Shown here piece by piece: positions 48,407-59,005 of a stretch of DNA of 64,000 nucleotides. The stretch comes from Nocardia pneumoniae NBRC 100136 (GTDB lineage Bacteria > Actinomycetota > Actinomycetes > Mycobacteriales > Mycobacteriaceae): contig NZ_BAGF01000020.1 of NCBI RefSeq assembly GCF_000308755.1, positions 1 to 64,000 on the forward strand. Direction: 5' to 3'. A program made the position numbers and the translations under genes. Position 1 is the stretch's first letter. Each line of letters starts with the position of its first letter. Below the pieces are notes generated by a model. The model did not search any database and was not told the origin of the DNA. It worked only from the letters and a program-made list of their open reading frames with translations.

Positions 48407-51229
48407 ATGCTGCACGGTCTGTGGTCGCCGGGTGGCGGGATGCTGCTCTGGTACGACTCGCCGGTCGCCGCGCTGCCCCACGAACCGGCTGCCGCGCTAC
48501 CCGACCCGCTGGGCAGCGTGCTGCGTGCCGCGAAGTTCCGGCACCGTGCCGAGGTCTTGGCCCCGGGGTCCGGCGGCGCCGAGCAGGTCCGGGCGCATGC
48601 GCTGACTCCCGCGGTGGCGGCCCAGGTGCTGCGGCAGCGGCTGCCCGCCGAGATGGTGGCGGGCGATCTGCGCTTCCTCGCGCACGTCGCGCGCGGGGTC
48701 GAGCGCTGGGTGCGCGCCGGGCGGGTTGTTCCCCAGCTGCGCCGGGAGGACGGCGAGTGGTGGGTGCGCTGGCGGTTGGTCGGCGGCGAGCGGCAACGCG
48801 CCTGGCTGGCCGAGCTGGCCGTCGCCATGCCGCAGGCGCTGCGAGTGGCCGGGCGTCCGGCCGCGCTGCTCGACGATATGGTCACCGAACTCACCGACCC
48901 GATCGCGCGAGCGCTGGTCGACCTGACCGATTCGCCGCATCCCCTGGTGGCCGCCCTGGTCGGCGACACTCCGCTGGACAACGGCAGTTATCAGGTGGCC
49001 GAGGTGCTCGAGCAGTGGCGCGCCAGCCTGACCGGCGACGAACCGGAGCTGGTGCTTCGCCTGCTCGAGCCGGACGGCGAATTCGGCACCGGCGAGCAGA
49101 CGGGGGCGCTGTGGCGGTTGGAGGTCTGTCTCGCCGTCACCGGCGAGGCGCCGAAATCCGTCCCGCTGCATGGTGATCCGAACCTGGTCCGGATCGCGGT
49201 GGACAAACTCGGCGCGGCGCAGCGGGCCTACCCTCGATTGCGCGATCTACCGAGCGACCCGCGCGGCATGGATCTGCTGCTGCCCACCGAGGTGGTGCTC
49301 GATCTGGTCGCGCACGGCGCGCACGCCCTGCGCGCCGCGGGCGTCCGGCTGCTGCTGCCGCGGGCGTGGAGCGTCGCCGAGCCGAGCATGCGGCTGCGGG
49401 TGGACAGCGCGGTACCCGCCGCCGAGAGCACCGTCGGGATGCGCGGCCTGGTCTCCTACCGCTGGGAACTCGCGCTCGGCGACATCGTCCTCACCCCGGC
49501 CGAGATGGAACGCCTCGTGCACGGCAAGTCCGATCTGGTCCGATTGCGCGGACAGTGGGTGCAGGCCGACCACAAGGTGCTCGCCGCCGCGGCCCGCTAC
49601 GTCGCCGCGCACACCGACGACTCTCCGGTCACCTTCGCGGACATGCTCGGTGAGATCGCGGGATCACGGGTGCAGCGGGTGCCGATCGCCGAGGTCACCG
49701 CCTCGGGCTGGGCGGCGGACCTGCTCGATGGCGCCCACGCGCCCGCCCCGGTCGCGCCGCCGGTCGGGTTGAAAGCCGAGCTGCGGCCGTATCAGGAGCG
49801 CGGTCTGGCCTGGCTGGCGACCATGAGCGGGATGGGTTGCGGCGCGATCCTCGCCGACGACATGGGGCTCGGCAAGACCGTCCAGGTGCTCGCCCTGCTG
49901 GTGCACGAGCGCGAGACGGCCGCCGAGACCGAGCAGCCGGGCCCGACCCTGCTGGTGTGCCCGATGTCGGTGGTCGGCAATTGGCAGCGCGAGGCCGAGC
50001 GATTCGCGCCCGATCTCCGCGTGTGGGTGCACCACGGCGCTGGGCGTCTGGTGGGCGCGGAACTCGACGAGACGATCGCCGCGGCCGATCTGGTGATCAC
50101 GACCTACGCGCTGCTGGCCCGCGATGTCGAGGAACTGGGCAGGCAATCGTGGGACCGCGTCGTGCTGGACGAGGCACAGCACATCAAGAACGCGGGCACG
50201 CGGCAGGCGCGGGCGGCACGGTCGCTGCCCGCGCGCCACCGGCTGGCGCTCACCGGGACTCCGGTCGAGAACCGGTTGGAAGAGCTGCGCTCCATCATGG
50301 ATTTCGCGATGCCGAAGGTGCTCGGCAGCCCGCAGTCGTTCCGCGCGCGCTTCGCGGTGCCCATCGAACGCGAGCGCGACGAGAACGCGATCAGCCGCCT
50401 GCGCTGGCTCACCCGGCCCTTCGTGCTGCGCCGAGTGAAGACCGACCCCGCGGTGATCAGCGACCTGCCGGACAAACTCGAGATGACGGTGCGGGCCAAC
50501 CTCACCGTCGAACAGGCCGCGCTCTACCAGGCGGTTGTCGACGACATGCTCGCCAAGATCAAGGACGCCGAGGGGATGGCCCGCAAGGGCGCCGTCCTCG
50601 GCGCGCTCACCCGGCTCAAGCAGGTGTGCAACCATCCCGCGCATTTTCTCGGCGACGGATCGGCGGTGCTGCACCGCGGCGCCCACCGTTCCGGCAAGCT
50701 CGCCCTCGTCGAGGACGTGCTGGACGCGGTGCTGGCGGACGGTGAGAAAGCCTTGCTGTTCACCCAGTTCCGTGAGTTCGGCGAACTGATCGCGCCGTAT
50801 CTGGCCGAGCGGTTCGGGGCCGCGATCCCGTTCCTGCACGGTGGGGTGCCGAAGAAGAAGCGCGACGACATGGTCACCAGGTTCCAGGCGCAGGACGGGC
50901 CGCCGCTGATGTTGTTGTCGCTCAAGGCCGGTGGCACGGGACTCAACCTCACCGCCGCCAATCACGTCGTCCACCTGGACCGCTGGTGGAATCCGGCGGT
51001 GGAGAACCAGGCCACCGACCGCGCGTTCCGGATCGGGCAGCGGCGCAACGTCCAGGTGCGCAAGCTGGTCTGCGTGGACACCATCGAGGAGCGGATCGAC
51101 GAGATGATCACCGGCAAGCGGCAGCTCGCCGATCTGGCCGTCGGCGCCGGGGAGAACTGGATCACCGAGCTGAGCACCGACGAACTGCGCGATTTGTTCA
51201 CCCTGGGCGCCGCGGCGGTGGGCGAATGA
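48407..51229 (+). CDS. SNF2-family DEAD/DEAH-box helicase
   Basis: A 940-residue SNF2-type ATPase. About 455 N-terminal residues form the bacterial SNF2 N-domain. Walker A (DDMGLGKTVQ) is near 482 and Walker B DEAQH near 587. Helicase motifs Ia, III (LALTGTPVENRLEEL) and C-terminal motifs V/VI (LKAGGTGLNLTAANHVVHLDRWWNPAVENQ; ATDRAFRIGQ) are intact. Such proteins move along double-stranded DNA or displace proteins. ATG 48407 is chosen over the upstream frame. The next gene, a SWIM-finger protein, overlaps by four bases, so they probably act together. Confidence 0.93.
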   Translation: MLHGLWSPGGGMLLWYDSPVAALPHEPAAALPDPLGSVLRAAKFRHRAEVLAPGSGGAEQVRAHALTPAVAAQVLRQRLPAEMVAGDLRFLAHVARGVERWVRAGRVVPQLRREDGEWWVRWRLVGGERQRAWLAELAVAMPQALRVAGRPAALLDDMVTELTDPIARALVDLTDSPHPLVAALVGDTPLDNGSYQVAEVLEQWRASLTGDEPELVLRLLEPDGEFGTGEQTGALWRLEVCLAVTGEAPKSVPLHGDPNLVRIAVDKLGAAQRAYPRLRDLPSDPRGMDLLLPTEVVLDLVAHGAHALRAAGVRLLLPRAWSVAEPSMRLRVDSAVPAAESTVGMRGLVSYRWELALGDIVLTPAEMERLVHGKSDLVRLRGQWVQADHKVLAAAARYVAAHTDDSPVTFADMLGEIAGSRVQRVPIAEVTASGWAADLLDGAHAPAPVAPPVGLKAELRPYQERGLAWLATMSGMGCGAILADDMGLGKTVQVLALLVHERETAAETEQPGPTLLVCPMSVVGNWQREAERFAPDLRVWVHHGAGRLVGAELDETIAAADLVITTYALLARDVEELGRQSWDRVVLDEAQHIKNAGTRQARAARSLPARHRLALTGTPVENRLEELRSIMDFAMPKVLGSPQSFRARFAVPIERERDENAISRLRWLTRPFVLRRVKTDPAVISDLPDKLEMTVRANLTVEQAALYQAVVDDMLAKIKDAEGMARKGAVLGALTRLKQVCNHPAHFLGDGSAVLHRGAHRSGKLALVEDVLDAVLADGEKALLFTQFREFGELIAPYLAERFGAAIPFLHGGVPKKKRDDMVTRFQAQDGPPLMLLSLKAGGTGLNLTAANHVVHLDRWWNPAVENQATDRAFRIGQRRNVQVRKLVCVDTIEERIDEMITGKRQLADLAVGAGENWITELSTDELRDLFTLGAAAVGE

Positions 51230-51993
51230 GTCCCTTCGTCGACTACTCCGAGTACGGAAAGAAGCTGCCGGTGCGCGGCGGGGTCGCCGCACGCAGCCGC
51301 CGCGGGGCGTTCGGGCGCACGTGGTGGGGCAAGGCCCTGGTGGACTCCGTGGAGCGGATGGCGGAGCCGGGGCGTCTGGCGCGCGGCCGCAATTACGCCA
51401 GGTCGGGACAGGTGGTGAACTATCGGATCGAGCCCGGCGCCGTGACCGCGGAAGTGCAGGGCAGCCAACCGCGTCCGTTCACGGCGGTGTTCACCGTGCG
51501 TCCGCTGCGTGAGGACGAGCTCGAGCTGCTGATCGAGGCCATCCGTTCCGCGCCGGGCATGCTCGCCGAGATCGCGTCGGGCGCGCTGCCGACCGGCCTC
51601 CGGCCGCTGCTGCTGCCGAGCACCGCGGCGGACCTGGATTTCACCTGCACCTGCCCGGATCCGGGCTGGCCGTGCAAGCACGTGGCCGCGGTCTGCTACC
51701 TGCTGGCCGAGCGGCTCGACGAACGCCCGCGCGAGATTCTCACCCTGCGCGGCCTCGACTTGGACACGCTGATCGGCGGCATCGAGCGCGAGGCGCGGCC
51801 TGCCGTCTCCGACGACCCGTACGGCGACCACATCGTATTGCCGCACCTGCCGAACCCGGAAAACCGTCCAGCGCCAGAGGATTTGGACCCGCTACTGGTG
51901 CGCAAGGCGCTGCGGATGACCGCCCCGGACGAGACGACGGCCGCGACCGGCCTGCGTGAACTCACCGCGCTGTATCGTCGATTCGACGACTGA
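51226..51993 (+). CDS. SWIM zinc-finger protein, partner of the SNF2 helicase
   Basis: A 255-residue protein. Its zinc finger CxC-X6-CxH has Cys141, Cys143, Cys150 and His152 (CTCPDPGWPCKH). The N-terminus contains GAFGRTWWGKALVDSVE, which is shared by actinobacterial SWIM proteins linked to SNF2 helicases. The ATG overlaps the helicase stop codon (ATGA). A DNA- or protein-binding role alongside the helicase is inferred. No biochemical role for this pair is known to me. Confidence 0.9.
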   Translation: MSPFVDYSEYGKKLPVRGGVAARSRRGAFGRTWWGKALVDSVERMAEPGRLARGRNYARSGQVVNYRIEPGAVTAEVQGSQPRPFTAVFTVRPLREDELELLIEAIRSAPGMLAEIASGALPTGLRPLLLPSTAADLDFTCTCPDPGWPCKHVAAVCYLLAERLDERPREILTLRGLDLDTLIGGIEREARPAVSDDPYGDHIVLPHLPNPENRPAPEDLDPLLVRKALRMTAPDETTAATGLRELTALYRRFDD

Positions 51994-52278
51994 ACGGGTT
52001 TGGTGGGCACCCAGCATCGGGGCTGTCGGTACAACGCCGGATAGTCGGGGCGGGATCGAGTCCGGCGCAGCGAAGGGACCGGAGACTTCCCGACGCCGGG
52101 TGCCTTACTCAGTCTCCCGCTGGACCCTTCCGTATGGAACTGCCCCCGCACTGCCCTTGCGCCGAACTTGACGCGTAAACCACGGTCCCGCTGGACATCA
52201 GCTCGGCCGAGCCCGGGGGCGGCGTGCGACTGAAATGCATACCGACCAGCGCATATGTTCTGTTATAGGCTGGCATGC

Positions 52279-53085
52279 GTGGCAGGGAAGAGTCCACCGG
52301 CAGCGTTGCCGCGCGACGACCTCGGCGCACCCGTCGACATCCGCACGCCCCCGCGCCGGGTGGTTTCGCTGGTGCCGTCGCTGACCGAGGCGGTGGCGAT
52401 GACGTGTCCAGAAGTCCTTGTCGCCGCGACACAGTGGTGCACGCACCCGGCGGACCTGGCGGTCGAACGGGTCCGCGGCACCAAGAACCCGAACGTCCGG
52501 CGCATCATCGAACTCCGCCCGGATCTCGTGCTGTGCAACATGGAGGAGAACCGCCGCCTCGATGTCGTGCGGCTACGCGCCGCGCGAATCCCGGTGTGGG
52601 TCACCAGGATCGAAACCGTCGACGACGCCATGGCTTCCCTGGCCCGGCTCTGCGTCCAGGCGCTCGGCGTCGGCATCCCGCCCTGGCTGGTCGAGGCCGA
52701 ATCAGCCTGGGCCGCACCGCCACCCGAGCCGGAACGCGCCGCGGTCATCCCGATCTGGCGCAATCCGTGGATGGTGGTCGGACGCGACACCTTCACCGGA
52801 GATATCGCGCGCCGTCTCGGGTTACGGCTGGTGCACGCCGTTCGCCCCGAGCGCTATCCCCGCGTCACAGAGGCGGAGCTGATCGAGGGTGTCGACCTGG
52901 CGGTGCTCCCCGACGAGCCCTACGTCTTCACGGAATCCGATGGGCCGGAGGCATTTCCGCACATTCCGGTCGCGTTGGTCGAGGGTCGCGCCCTCACCTG
53001 GTACGGGCCGTCGCTGGCGACCGCTCGCGCCGAACTCACCGCGCGACTGGCCGCTGCGCGGCGGCCGGATCAGCCGATCTCGTAG
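52279..53085 (+). CDS. BtuF-like metal/cobalamin-binding protein without signal peptide
   Basis: A 268-residue helical-backbone metal receptor (periplasmic-binding fold class III): RVVSLVPSLTEAVA, the second-lobe VIPIWRNPWMVVGRDTF, and PRVTEAELIEGVDLAVLPDEPYVF. There is no signal peptide or lipobox, so it is probably cytosolic and not a transport receptor. GTG 52279 has TAGGCT seven bases upstream. No transporter genes are adjacent. The B12-dependent icmF lies 3 kb away, which makes a cobalamin link possible but unproven. Confidence 0.8.
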   Translation: MAGKSPPAALPRDDLGAPVDIRTPPRRVVSLVPSLTEAVAMTCPEVLVAATQWCTHPADLAVERVRGTKNPNVRRIIELRPDLVLCNMEENRRLDVVRLRAARIPVWVTRIETVDDAMASLARLCVQALGVGIPPWLVEAESAWAAPPPEPERAAVIPIWRNPWMVVGRDTFTGDIARRLGLRLVHAVRPERYPRVTEAELIEGVDLAVLPDEPYVFTESDGPEAFPHIPVALVEGRALTWYGPSLATARAELTARLAAARRPDQPIS

Positions 53086-53129
53086 TCGAACCAGAGGTGG
53101 TGGGTGTCATGGTCAGACGTCGTGCCGGT

Positions 53130-54200
53130 TCAGTCCGCGATCCGGTACACCCGCTGCGCGGTGGTCCGGAAGACCTGCTCGAGTTCCGTTTGCCCGCCGC
53201 CGTGACCGGTGATCGCGGTCGCGATCGTCTCGATGCTGTCGGGAATGCTGGTGATCGGCTTGTCCACGGGGAAGTTCGAGCCCCAGATGAGGCGATCGGC
53301 GCCGAAGACGTCGAGGGCGTGCTCGACCAGCGGGCCGACGCGGTCGAGCAGCTGCGGCACGGGCGTCGGCGTGCCGCGGGGCGGGACCGGGTGGCCGAGA
53401 ATCGGCATCATCAGCCCGCTGACCTTCGCGACCACGTTCGGCTGCGCGGCCAGAGCGCTGAGATCGTCGCGCCATCGCACCAGCAGTTGTCTGCGCAGTC
53501 CGGGACGGGTACCGGTGTGCTTGCCGACCGCTCCGAAAATCCCCGCGGGCGTGCCGAGATGGTTCAGCACGATCGCCACCTCCGGATAGCGCTCGGCGAG
53601 AGCGGTCACATCCGGAATGGCGTGCGAGTACACCCACGCTTCGAAGGACAGGCCGCGGTCGGCGAGGTGCGCGAAGCCGTCCAGGAACGCCTTGCTGGTG
53701 AGTTTGCCCGGCGCGTCGGTGAACGACCGCACGCCCGGATCCGGATGGTGGGCGACCATCGTGCGAATCCCGCGCAACAGCGGCGAGGCAGCGGCGTGCG
53801 CGTCCAGTAACTCGGGAAATCCTGGCTCCGCCGGGTCGCCTCCCGCGAGGATCGCGCCCAGCCGCGGCGCGGCCTCCAGCGGCAGCCCCGCCACCCAGGC
53901 GGTCTCGCCTGCCTTCCCCAGCGGACCCGGCTGCGACCATTCGACCTCGATGTGCGCGACCGCCTCGATCGGCGCGTTCCCGGCGTCGGCGCGGTAGTCG
54001 AACGGAAGGTAGGGCCGCAGGTAGGCAACCGGGTCGCCGACGAATTCGCGGTCGCGTCGCGGTGCCAGGCGCTTGGCCAGGTCCACCGGCACCGGCAGCC
54101 GCCGCAGCAGCTTCGCCAGCCCACTGAAATCCCGGGGCGTGGTGAACGGGTCCCACTGGTGGATGTGTGCGTCGATGATCCGAATGCCCGAGAGATCCAT
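53130..54200 (-). CDS. Amidohydrolase-2 family metal-dependent hydrolase
   Basis: A 356-residue TIM-barrel hydrolase. The metal-binding HxH is His12/His14 (IIDAHIHQWDP). The later motifs are LNHLGTPAGIF and the GSNFPVD aspartate. The family includes lactonases and decarboxylases acting on carboxylated rings or lactones. ATG 54200 fits the usual N-terminus, and the longer frame runs antisense into the TetR gene. It lies 73 bp after the TetR gene on the same strand. Confidence 0.87.
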   Translation of the reverse strand: MDLSGIRIIDAHIHQWDPFTTPRDFSGLAKLLRRLPVPVDLAKRLAPRRDREFVGDPVAYLRPYLPFDYRADAGNAPIEAVAHIEVEWSQPGPLGKAGETAWVAGLPLEAAPRLGAILAGGDPAEPGFPELLDAHAAASPLLRGIRTMVAHHPDPGVRSFTDAPGKLTSKAFLDGFAHLADRGLSFEAWVYSHAIPDVTALAERYPEVAIVLNHLGTPAGIFGAVGKHTGTRPGLRRQLLVRWRDDLSALAAQPNVVAKVSGLMMPILGHPVPPRGTPTPVPQLLDRVGPLVEHALDVFGADRLIWGSNFPVDKPITSIPDSIETIATAITGHGGGQTELEQVFRTTAQRVYRIAD

Positions 54201-54273
54201 GTCTGCCGTCCCAACCGCGCTGAAGGTCTGCCCGGGCCCGATTGTCACACGTCCCGCGAAGCGGGTCCGGTGA

Positions 54274-54903
54274 TCAGCGAGACCCGTAGGCGGCCAGGAA
54301 AGTACGGATCGCGGCCGCGGCGATGCTCTCGAGTTCGTCGGCGGGGACCGGGCGGGTCCCGAGCCGGGAGCGGGCCTCCAGGGGGGCGGTGAGCAGGGCG
54401 AGCAATTGCTCGGCGGCCTCCGACGGCTCGGTGACGCGGAGTCGGCCCGCGAGCGCGAGCCGGGCGAGCCGATCGGCCAGCGCCTCGGCGACCGTGCGCG
54501 AGGTGCGCGTGAGAACGGTGTCGACGAGGTCGGGAAACGCCGCGAGCTGGGCACAGGTGAGCGCGCGCAAGGCACGGGCGCGATCACTCGCGCAGACCTC
54601 CAGCAACCGGCGCGCCGCATCGGTCAGCGCCGCGGCCAGATCATCCCCGGGCTCGCGCAACTCCTCGACGATCGCCAGGGTCTGGGCCGCGACGGCGTCG
54701 GCCGCGGCGAGCGTCGCGTGCTGGAACAGCGTCTGCTTGTCGTTGAGATGGTTGTAGACCGTCGGTTTGGCGACACCCGCCTCGTCGGCGATCTCCTGCA
54801 CGCAGGCCTTGTCGTATCCGCGGCGAGCGAAGACGGTGAACGCGACATCCAGGATCGCCTGTCGCTTGTCGATGCGGCCGCGCGCCGCCGTTGTTCCGGC
54901 CAT
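54274..54903 (-). CDS. TetR-family regulator
   Basis: A 209-residue regulator. The HTH is at about 25-58 (CVQEIADEAGVAKPTVYNHLNDKQTLF). TAACAT ends six bases before the ATG (leaderless type). It is divergent from a Dabb-domain gene, and the 111-bp gap carries two palindromes that are likely its operators. It probably represses itself and the Dabb gene, and perhaps the amidohydrolase behind it. Confidence 0.9.
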   Translation of the reverse strand: MAGTTAARGRIDKRQAILDVAFTVFARRGYDKACVQEIADEAGVAKPTVYNHLNDKQTLFQHATLAAADAVAAQTLAIVEELREPGDDLAAALTDAARRLLEVCASDRARALRALTCAQLAAFPDLVDTVLTRTSRTVAEALADRLARLALAGRLRVTEPSEAAEQLLALLTAPLEARSRLGTRPVPADELESIAAAAIRTFLAAYGSR

Positions 54904-54933
54904 CCCTGCATGTTATCGCCTCCCACGATCTGA

Positions 54934-55416
<483 letters not shown>

Positions 55417-55437
55417 GGGCTCAGGGCTTTCCGCGCC

Positions 55438-58400
55438 TCACACGTTGCGGCGGTACTGCCCGCCGACGCGGAAGAAGGTGTCGGTGATCTGTTGCAGCGT
55501 GCATACGCGGGCGGCGTCCATCAGCACCTCGAAGATGTTGTCGTCGGTGCGGGCCACCGCCTCCAGACGGGCCAGCGCGGCGTGGGCGTCGTCGCGATGG
55601 CGCCGCTGGAATTCCCGGACCCGCCGCAGCTGCGACTGCTTCTCCGCCTCGGTGCCGCGCGCCAATTCCAGCACCCGGCGCGGTTCACCGTGCGAGTTGC
55701 GGAAGGTGTTCACGCCGATGATCGGCAGTGAACCGTCGTGTTTGCGCTGCTCGTAGCGCATCGATTCGTCCTGGATCTTGCCGCGCTGGTAGCCGGTCTC
55801 CATCGCGCCGAGCACGCCGCCGCGCTCGCTGATCCGGTCGAACTCGGCCAGCACGGCCTCCTCGACCAAGTCGGTGAGCTCGTCGACGAGAAAGCTACCC
55901 TGCAGCGGATTCTCGTTCATCGCGACGCCCCACTCCCGATTGATGATGAGCTGGATGGCCAGCGCGCGGCGCACCGATTCCTCGGTCGGGGTGGTCACCG
56001 CCTCGTCGTAGGCGTTGGTGTGCAGGCTGTTGCAGTTGTCGTAGATCGCGATCAACGCTTGCAGGGTGGTGCGGATGTCGTTGAAGTTCATCTCCTGCGC
56101 GTGCAGCGACCGGCCGGAGGTCTGAATGTGGTACTTGAGCTTCTGCGAGCGTTCGCCTGAGCCGTAGCGATCGCGCATGGCAATGGCCCAGATGCGCCGG
56201 GCCACCCGGCCGATGACCGAGTACTCCGGGTCCATTCCGTTGGAGAAGAAGAACGACAGGTTGGGCGCGAAGTCATCGATGTGCATGCCGCGCGCGAGAT
56301 ACGCCTCCACGTAGGTGAACCCGTTGGCCAGGGTAAAGGCCAGCTGGCTGATCGGGTTCGCGCCCGCCTCGGCGATGTGGTAGCCGGAGATGGACACCGA
56401 GTAGAAATTGCGGACGCCGTTGCGGACGAACCATTCCTGGATGTCGGCCATCATCCGCAGGCTGAACTCGGTGGAGAAGATGCAGGTGTTCTGACCCTGG
56501 TCTTCCTTGAGAATGTCCGCCTGCACCGTGCCGCGCACGGTGGCCAGCGCCCTGGCGCGGATGTCGGCCGCTTCGGCGTCGCTCGGTGGGCGTCCCTGTT
56601 CGGTGGCGAACCGATCCAGCGCCTGGTCGATCGTGGTGTTGAGGAAGTACGCCAGGATGGTCGGCGCCGGCCCGTTGATGGTCATCGACACCGACGTGGT
56701 CGGCGCGGTCAGGTCGAAGCCGTCGTAGAGGACCTTCATGTCGTCGAGCGAGGCGATCGACACCCCCGATGTGCCGACCTTGCCGTAGATGTCGGGGCGC
56801 TCGGCAGGGTCGTGACCATAGAGCGTCACCGAATCGAACGCCGTGGAAAGCCTTTTCGCGTCGGAATGCTCGCTCAGCACCTTGAACCGGCGATTGGTGC
56901 GGAACGCGTCGCCTTCGCCCGCGAACATCCGGGCCGGGTCCTCGGTGTCGCGTTTGAACGCGAATACCCCGGCCGTGAAGGGGAATCGGCCCGGCAGGTG
57001 CTCGGCGCGCAGGAAGCGCAGCAGCTCACCGTGATCGGTGTAGCGGGGCAGAGCGACGCGCGGAATCGAATTGCCGGACAGCGTCTCCCGGCGCAGCGGG
57101 GTGCGGATCTCGCGGTCGCGCACGCGCACCACTTGCTCGTCGCCCCGATAGGACTCGGACAGCGAGGGCCATTCGGCCAGGAGCGCGGCATTCGCCGGGG
57201 TGAGCTCGGCGCGTGCGCGTTCGGTCAGTTCGGCTACGGCGTGGTCATCGGGTAGCTCGGCCGCCACCTGCTCGAGGCGTTGCAGGCGTTGCGCCGCGAC
57301 GACTTGGGCGGCGGTCTCGGCGTGGTACGCGCGGACGGTCTCCGCGATCTCGGCCAGGTAGCGGACCCGTGCGGGCGGGATGAGCTGTGCGAAGCGCGTG
57401 GAAACGCGGGTGTCGACCCTCGGGAGCGTGCCGGGCTCCAGCGGCAGGCCGTGGTCGGCGAGCAGACCGGTCAGGTGCTGGTAGAGCGCCGTCACCCCGT
57501 CGTCGTTGAAGGTCGCGGCGCTGGTGCCGAAGACCGGCATGTCCTCCGGCGTCGCCTGGAACTCCTCCCGATTGCGGATCAGCTGCCTGGCTACGTCGCG
57601 CAACGCGTCTGCCGCGCCGCGGCGCTCGAACTTGTTGATCGCCACCACGTCCGCGAAATCCAGCATGTCGATCTTCTCCAGCTGGGAGGCGGCGCCGAAC
57701 TCGGGCGTCATCACGTACAGCGAGACGTCCACATGGTCGGTCACCGCCGCGTCGCCCTGGCCGATGCCCGGCGTCTCCACGATGACCAGGTCGTACCCGG
57801 CGGCCTTGCACGCGGTGATGATCAGGTCGATGTTGTCCGGCAGCTCCCGCCCGCCGCGGGTGGCCAACGAGCGGAAGAAGACGTGATCGCCGTCCAGCGC
57901 GTTCATCCGGATGCGGTCGCCGAGCAGCGCGCCGCCGCCGCGCCGCCGGGTGGGATCCACCGCGAGGATCGCGACCCGCAGCTTGTCCTGCTGGTCCGAC
58001 CGCAGTCGGCGCACCAATTCGTCGGTCAGCGAGGACTTTCCGGAGCCGCCGGTCCCGGTGATGCCCAGTACCGGCACCCGGCGCGCCGCGGCGGCTTCGG
58101 CCAGCCTCTGCCGGTCGATCTCCGGCAGCGTGTTGCCTTGCAGGCAGGTGATGGCGCGGGCCAGAGCGGATCGCTCACCGGCGAGCACCGCGTCCGGCGC
58201 GGGCGGCTCGGCCGCCACGTCGATGTCGCAGTCGCGGATCAACTGATTGATCATCCCGGGCAGGCCGAGTCGCTGCCCGTCCTCGGGGGAGAAGATGGTG
58301 ACGCCGGATTCGGCCAGTCGCGCGATCTCCTCGGCGACGATCACGCCCCCTCCGCCGCCGAAGATCCGGACATGCTCGGCCCCCGCCTTCCGCAGCGCGT

Positions 58401-58656
58401 CCGCCAGATATTCGAAGTACTCGACATGGCCGCCTTGATACGAGCTGACCGCGACGCCCTGTGCGTCCTCGGTGAGCACCGCGTCCACCACCTCGCTGAC
58501 CGCGCGATTGTGGCCGAGGTGGATCACCTCCGCACCCTGGCTCTGGAGGATGCGGCGCATGATGTTGATCGCCGCGTCGTGGCCGTCGAAGAGGGCGGCG
58601 GAGGTGACGAAGCGAACGGGATGGATGGGCGTGTAGAGCGCGCTGCGGTCGGCCAC
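55438..58656 (-). CDS. icmF: Fused isobutyryl-CoA mutase (IcmF)
   Basis: A 1072-residue B12 enzyme with all three modules. The cobalamin domain is at about 14-150 (DGHDAAINIMRR, His26 as lower ligand). The P-loop GTPase chaperone is at about 195-460 (GTGGSGKS at 201-208). The mutase barrel is from about 500 (FSTEFSLRMMADIQEW, SISGYHIAEAGANP). It interconverts isobutyryl- and n-butyryl-CoA and repairs its own cofactor. The fusion order and length match IcmF and not the two-subunit methylmalonyl-CoA mutase. The start is GTG 58656 with GGAGGAA upstream. Valine catabolism genes lie 1.5 kb away. Confidence 0.93.
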   Translation of the reverse strand: MADRSALYTPIHPVRFVTSAALFDGHDAAINIMRRILQSQGAEVIHLGHNRAVSEVVDAVLTEDAQGVAVSSYQGGHVEYFEYLADALRKAGAEHVRIFGGGGGVIVAEEIARLAESGVTIFSPEDGQRLGLPGMINQLIRDCDIDVAAEPPAPDAVLAGERSALARAITCLQGNTLPEIDRQRLAEAAAARRVPVLGITGTGGSGKSSLTDELVRRLRSDQQDKLRVAILAVDPTRRRGGGALLGDRIRMNALDGDHVFFRSLATRGGRELPDNIDLIITACKAAGYDLVIVETPGIGQGDAAVTDHVDVSLYVMTPEFGAASQLEKIDMLDFADVVAINKFERRGAADALRDVARQLIRNREEFQATPEDMPVFGTSAATFNDDGVTALYQHLTGLLADHGLPLEPGTLPRVDTRVSTRFAQLIPPARVRYLAEIAETVRAYHAETAAQVVAAQRLQRLEQVAAELPDDHAVAELTERARAELTPANAALLAEWPSLSESYRGDEQVVRVRDREIRTPLRRETLSGNSIPRVALPRYTDHGELLRFLRAEHLPGRFPFTAGVFAFKRDTEDPARMFAGEGDAFRTNRRFKVLSEHSDAKRLSTAFDSVTLYGHDPAERPDIYGKVGTSGVSIASLDDMKVLYDGFDLTAPTTSVSMTINGPAPTILAYFLNTTIDQALDRFATEQGRPPSDAEAADIRARALATVRGTVQADILKEDQGQNTCIFSTEFSLRMMADIQEWFVRNGVRNFYSVSISGYHIAEAGANPISQLAFTLANGFTYVEAYLARGMHIDDFAPNLSFFFSNGMDPEYSVIGRVARRIWAIAMRDRYGSGERSQKLKYHIQTSGRSLHAQEMNFNDIRTTLQALIAIYDNCNSLHTNAYDEAVTTPTEESVRRALAIQLIINREWGVAMNENPLQGSFLVDELTDLVEEAVLAEFDRISERGGVLGAMETGYQRGKIQDESMRYEQRKHDGSLPIIGVNTFRNSHGEPRRVLELARGTEAEKQSQLRRVREFQRRHRDDAHAALARLEAVARTDDNIFEVLMDAARVCTLQQITDTFFRVGGQYRRNV

Positions 58657-59005
58657 GGGATTCCTCCGGCGAGTCCATTGGCGCCCGATACTAGGACGTC
58701 AAACTAATCTTACGGTGATCGTGATCACACCGCCAGGTTGTGGGCCGTATCGGGCGCGACGGCAGCGGTGCCACCGCGGAAATGGAATCCACGGTCCTGG
58801 TGGACGAACGGATTCGACTCCGGATCACGCTTGGATAACCGACTTGGACAGTGGCTGGTCGAGTTCGACGGCGGTCGTGCGAGGCGGTCCGCGTTGTCGG
58901 GGCGCGAACGTGGTTCCGCAAGGTCGACGCCAACAGCGGTACGGGGCAAGGTTGTCCGGGACTGATTTGTGTTGCCCGCGCTATCGACTCGGACATACTG
59001 GGCGC
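58657..59005. other. Divergent promoter region icmF / DUF2157 gene
   Basis: This 349-bp region shows no gene. GTGATC-GT-GATCAC at 58715-58728 is an inverted repeat with extended GG/CC ends, about 60 bp before the icmF start, and could be an operator. CATACT at 58994-58999 serves the plus-strand gene. Confidence 0.5.
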
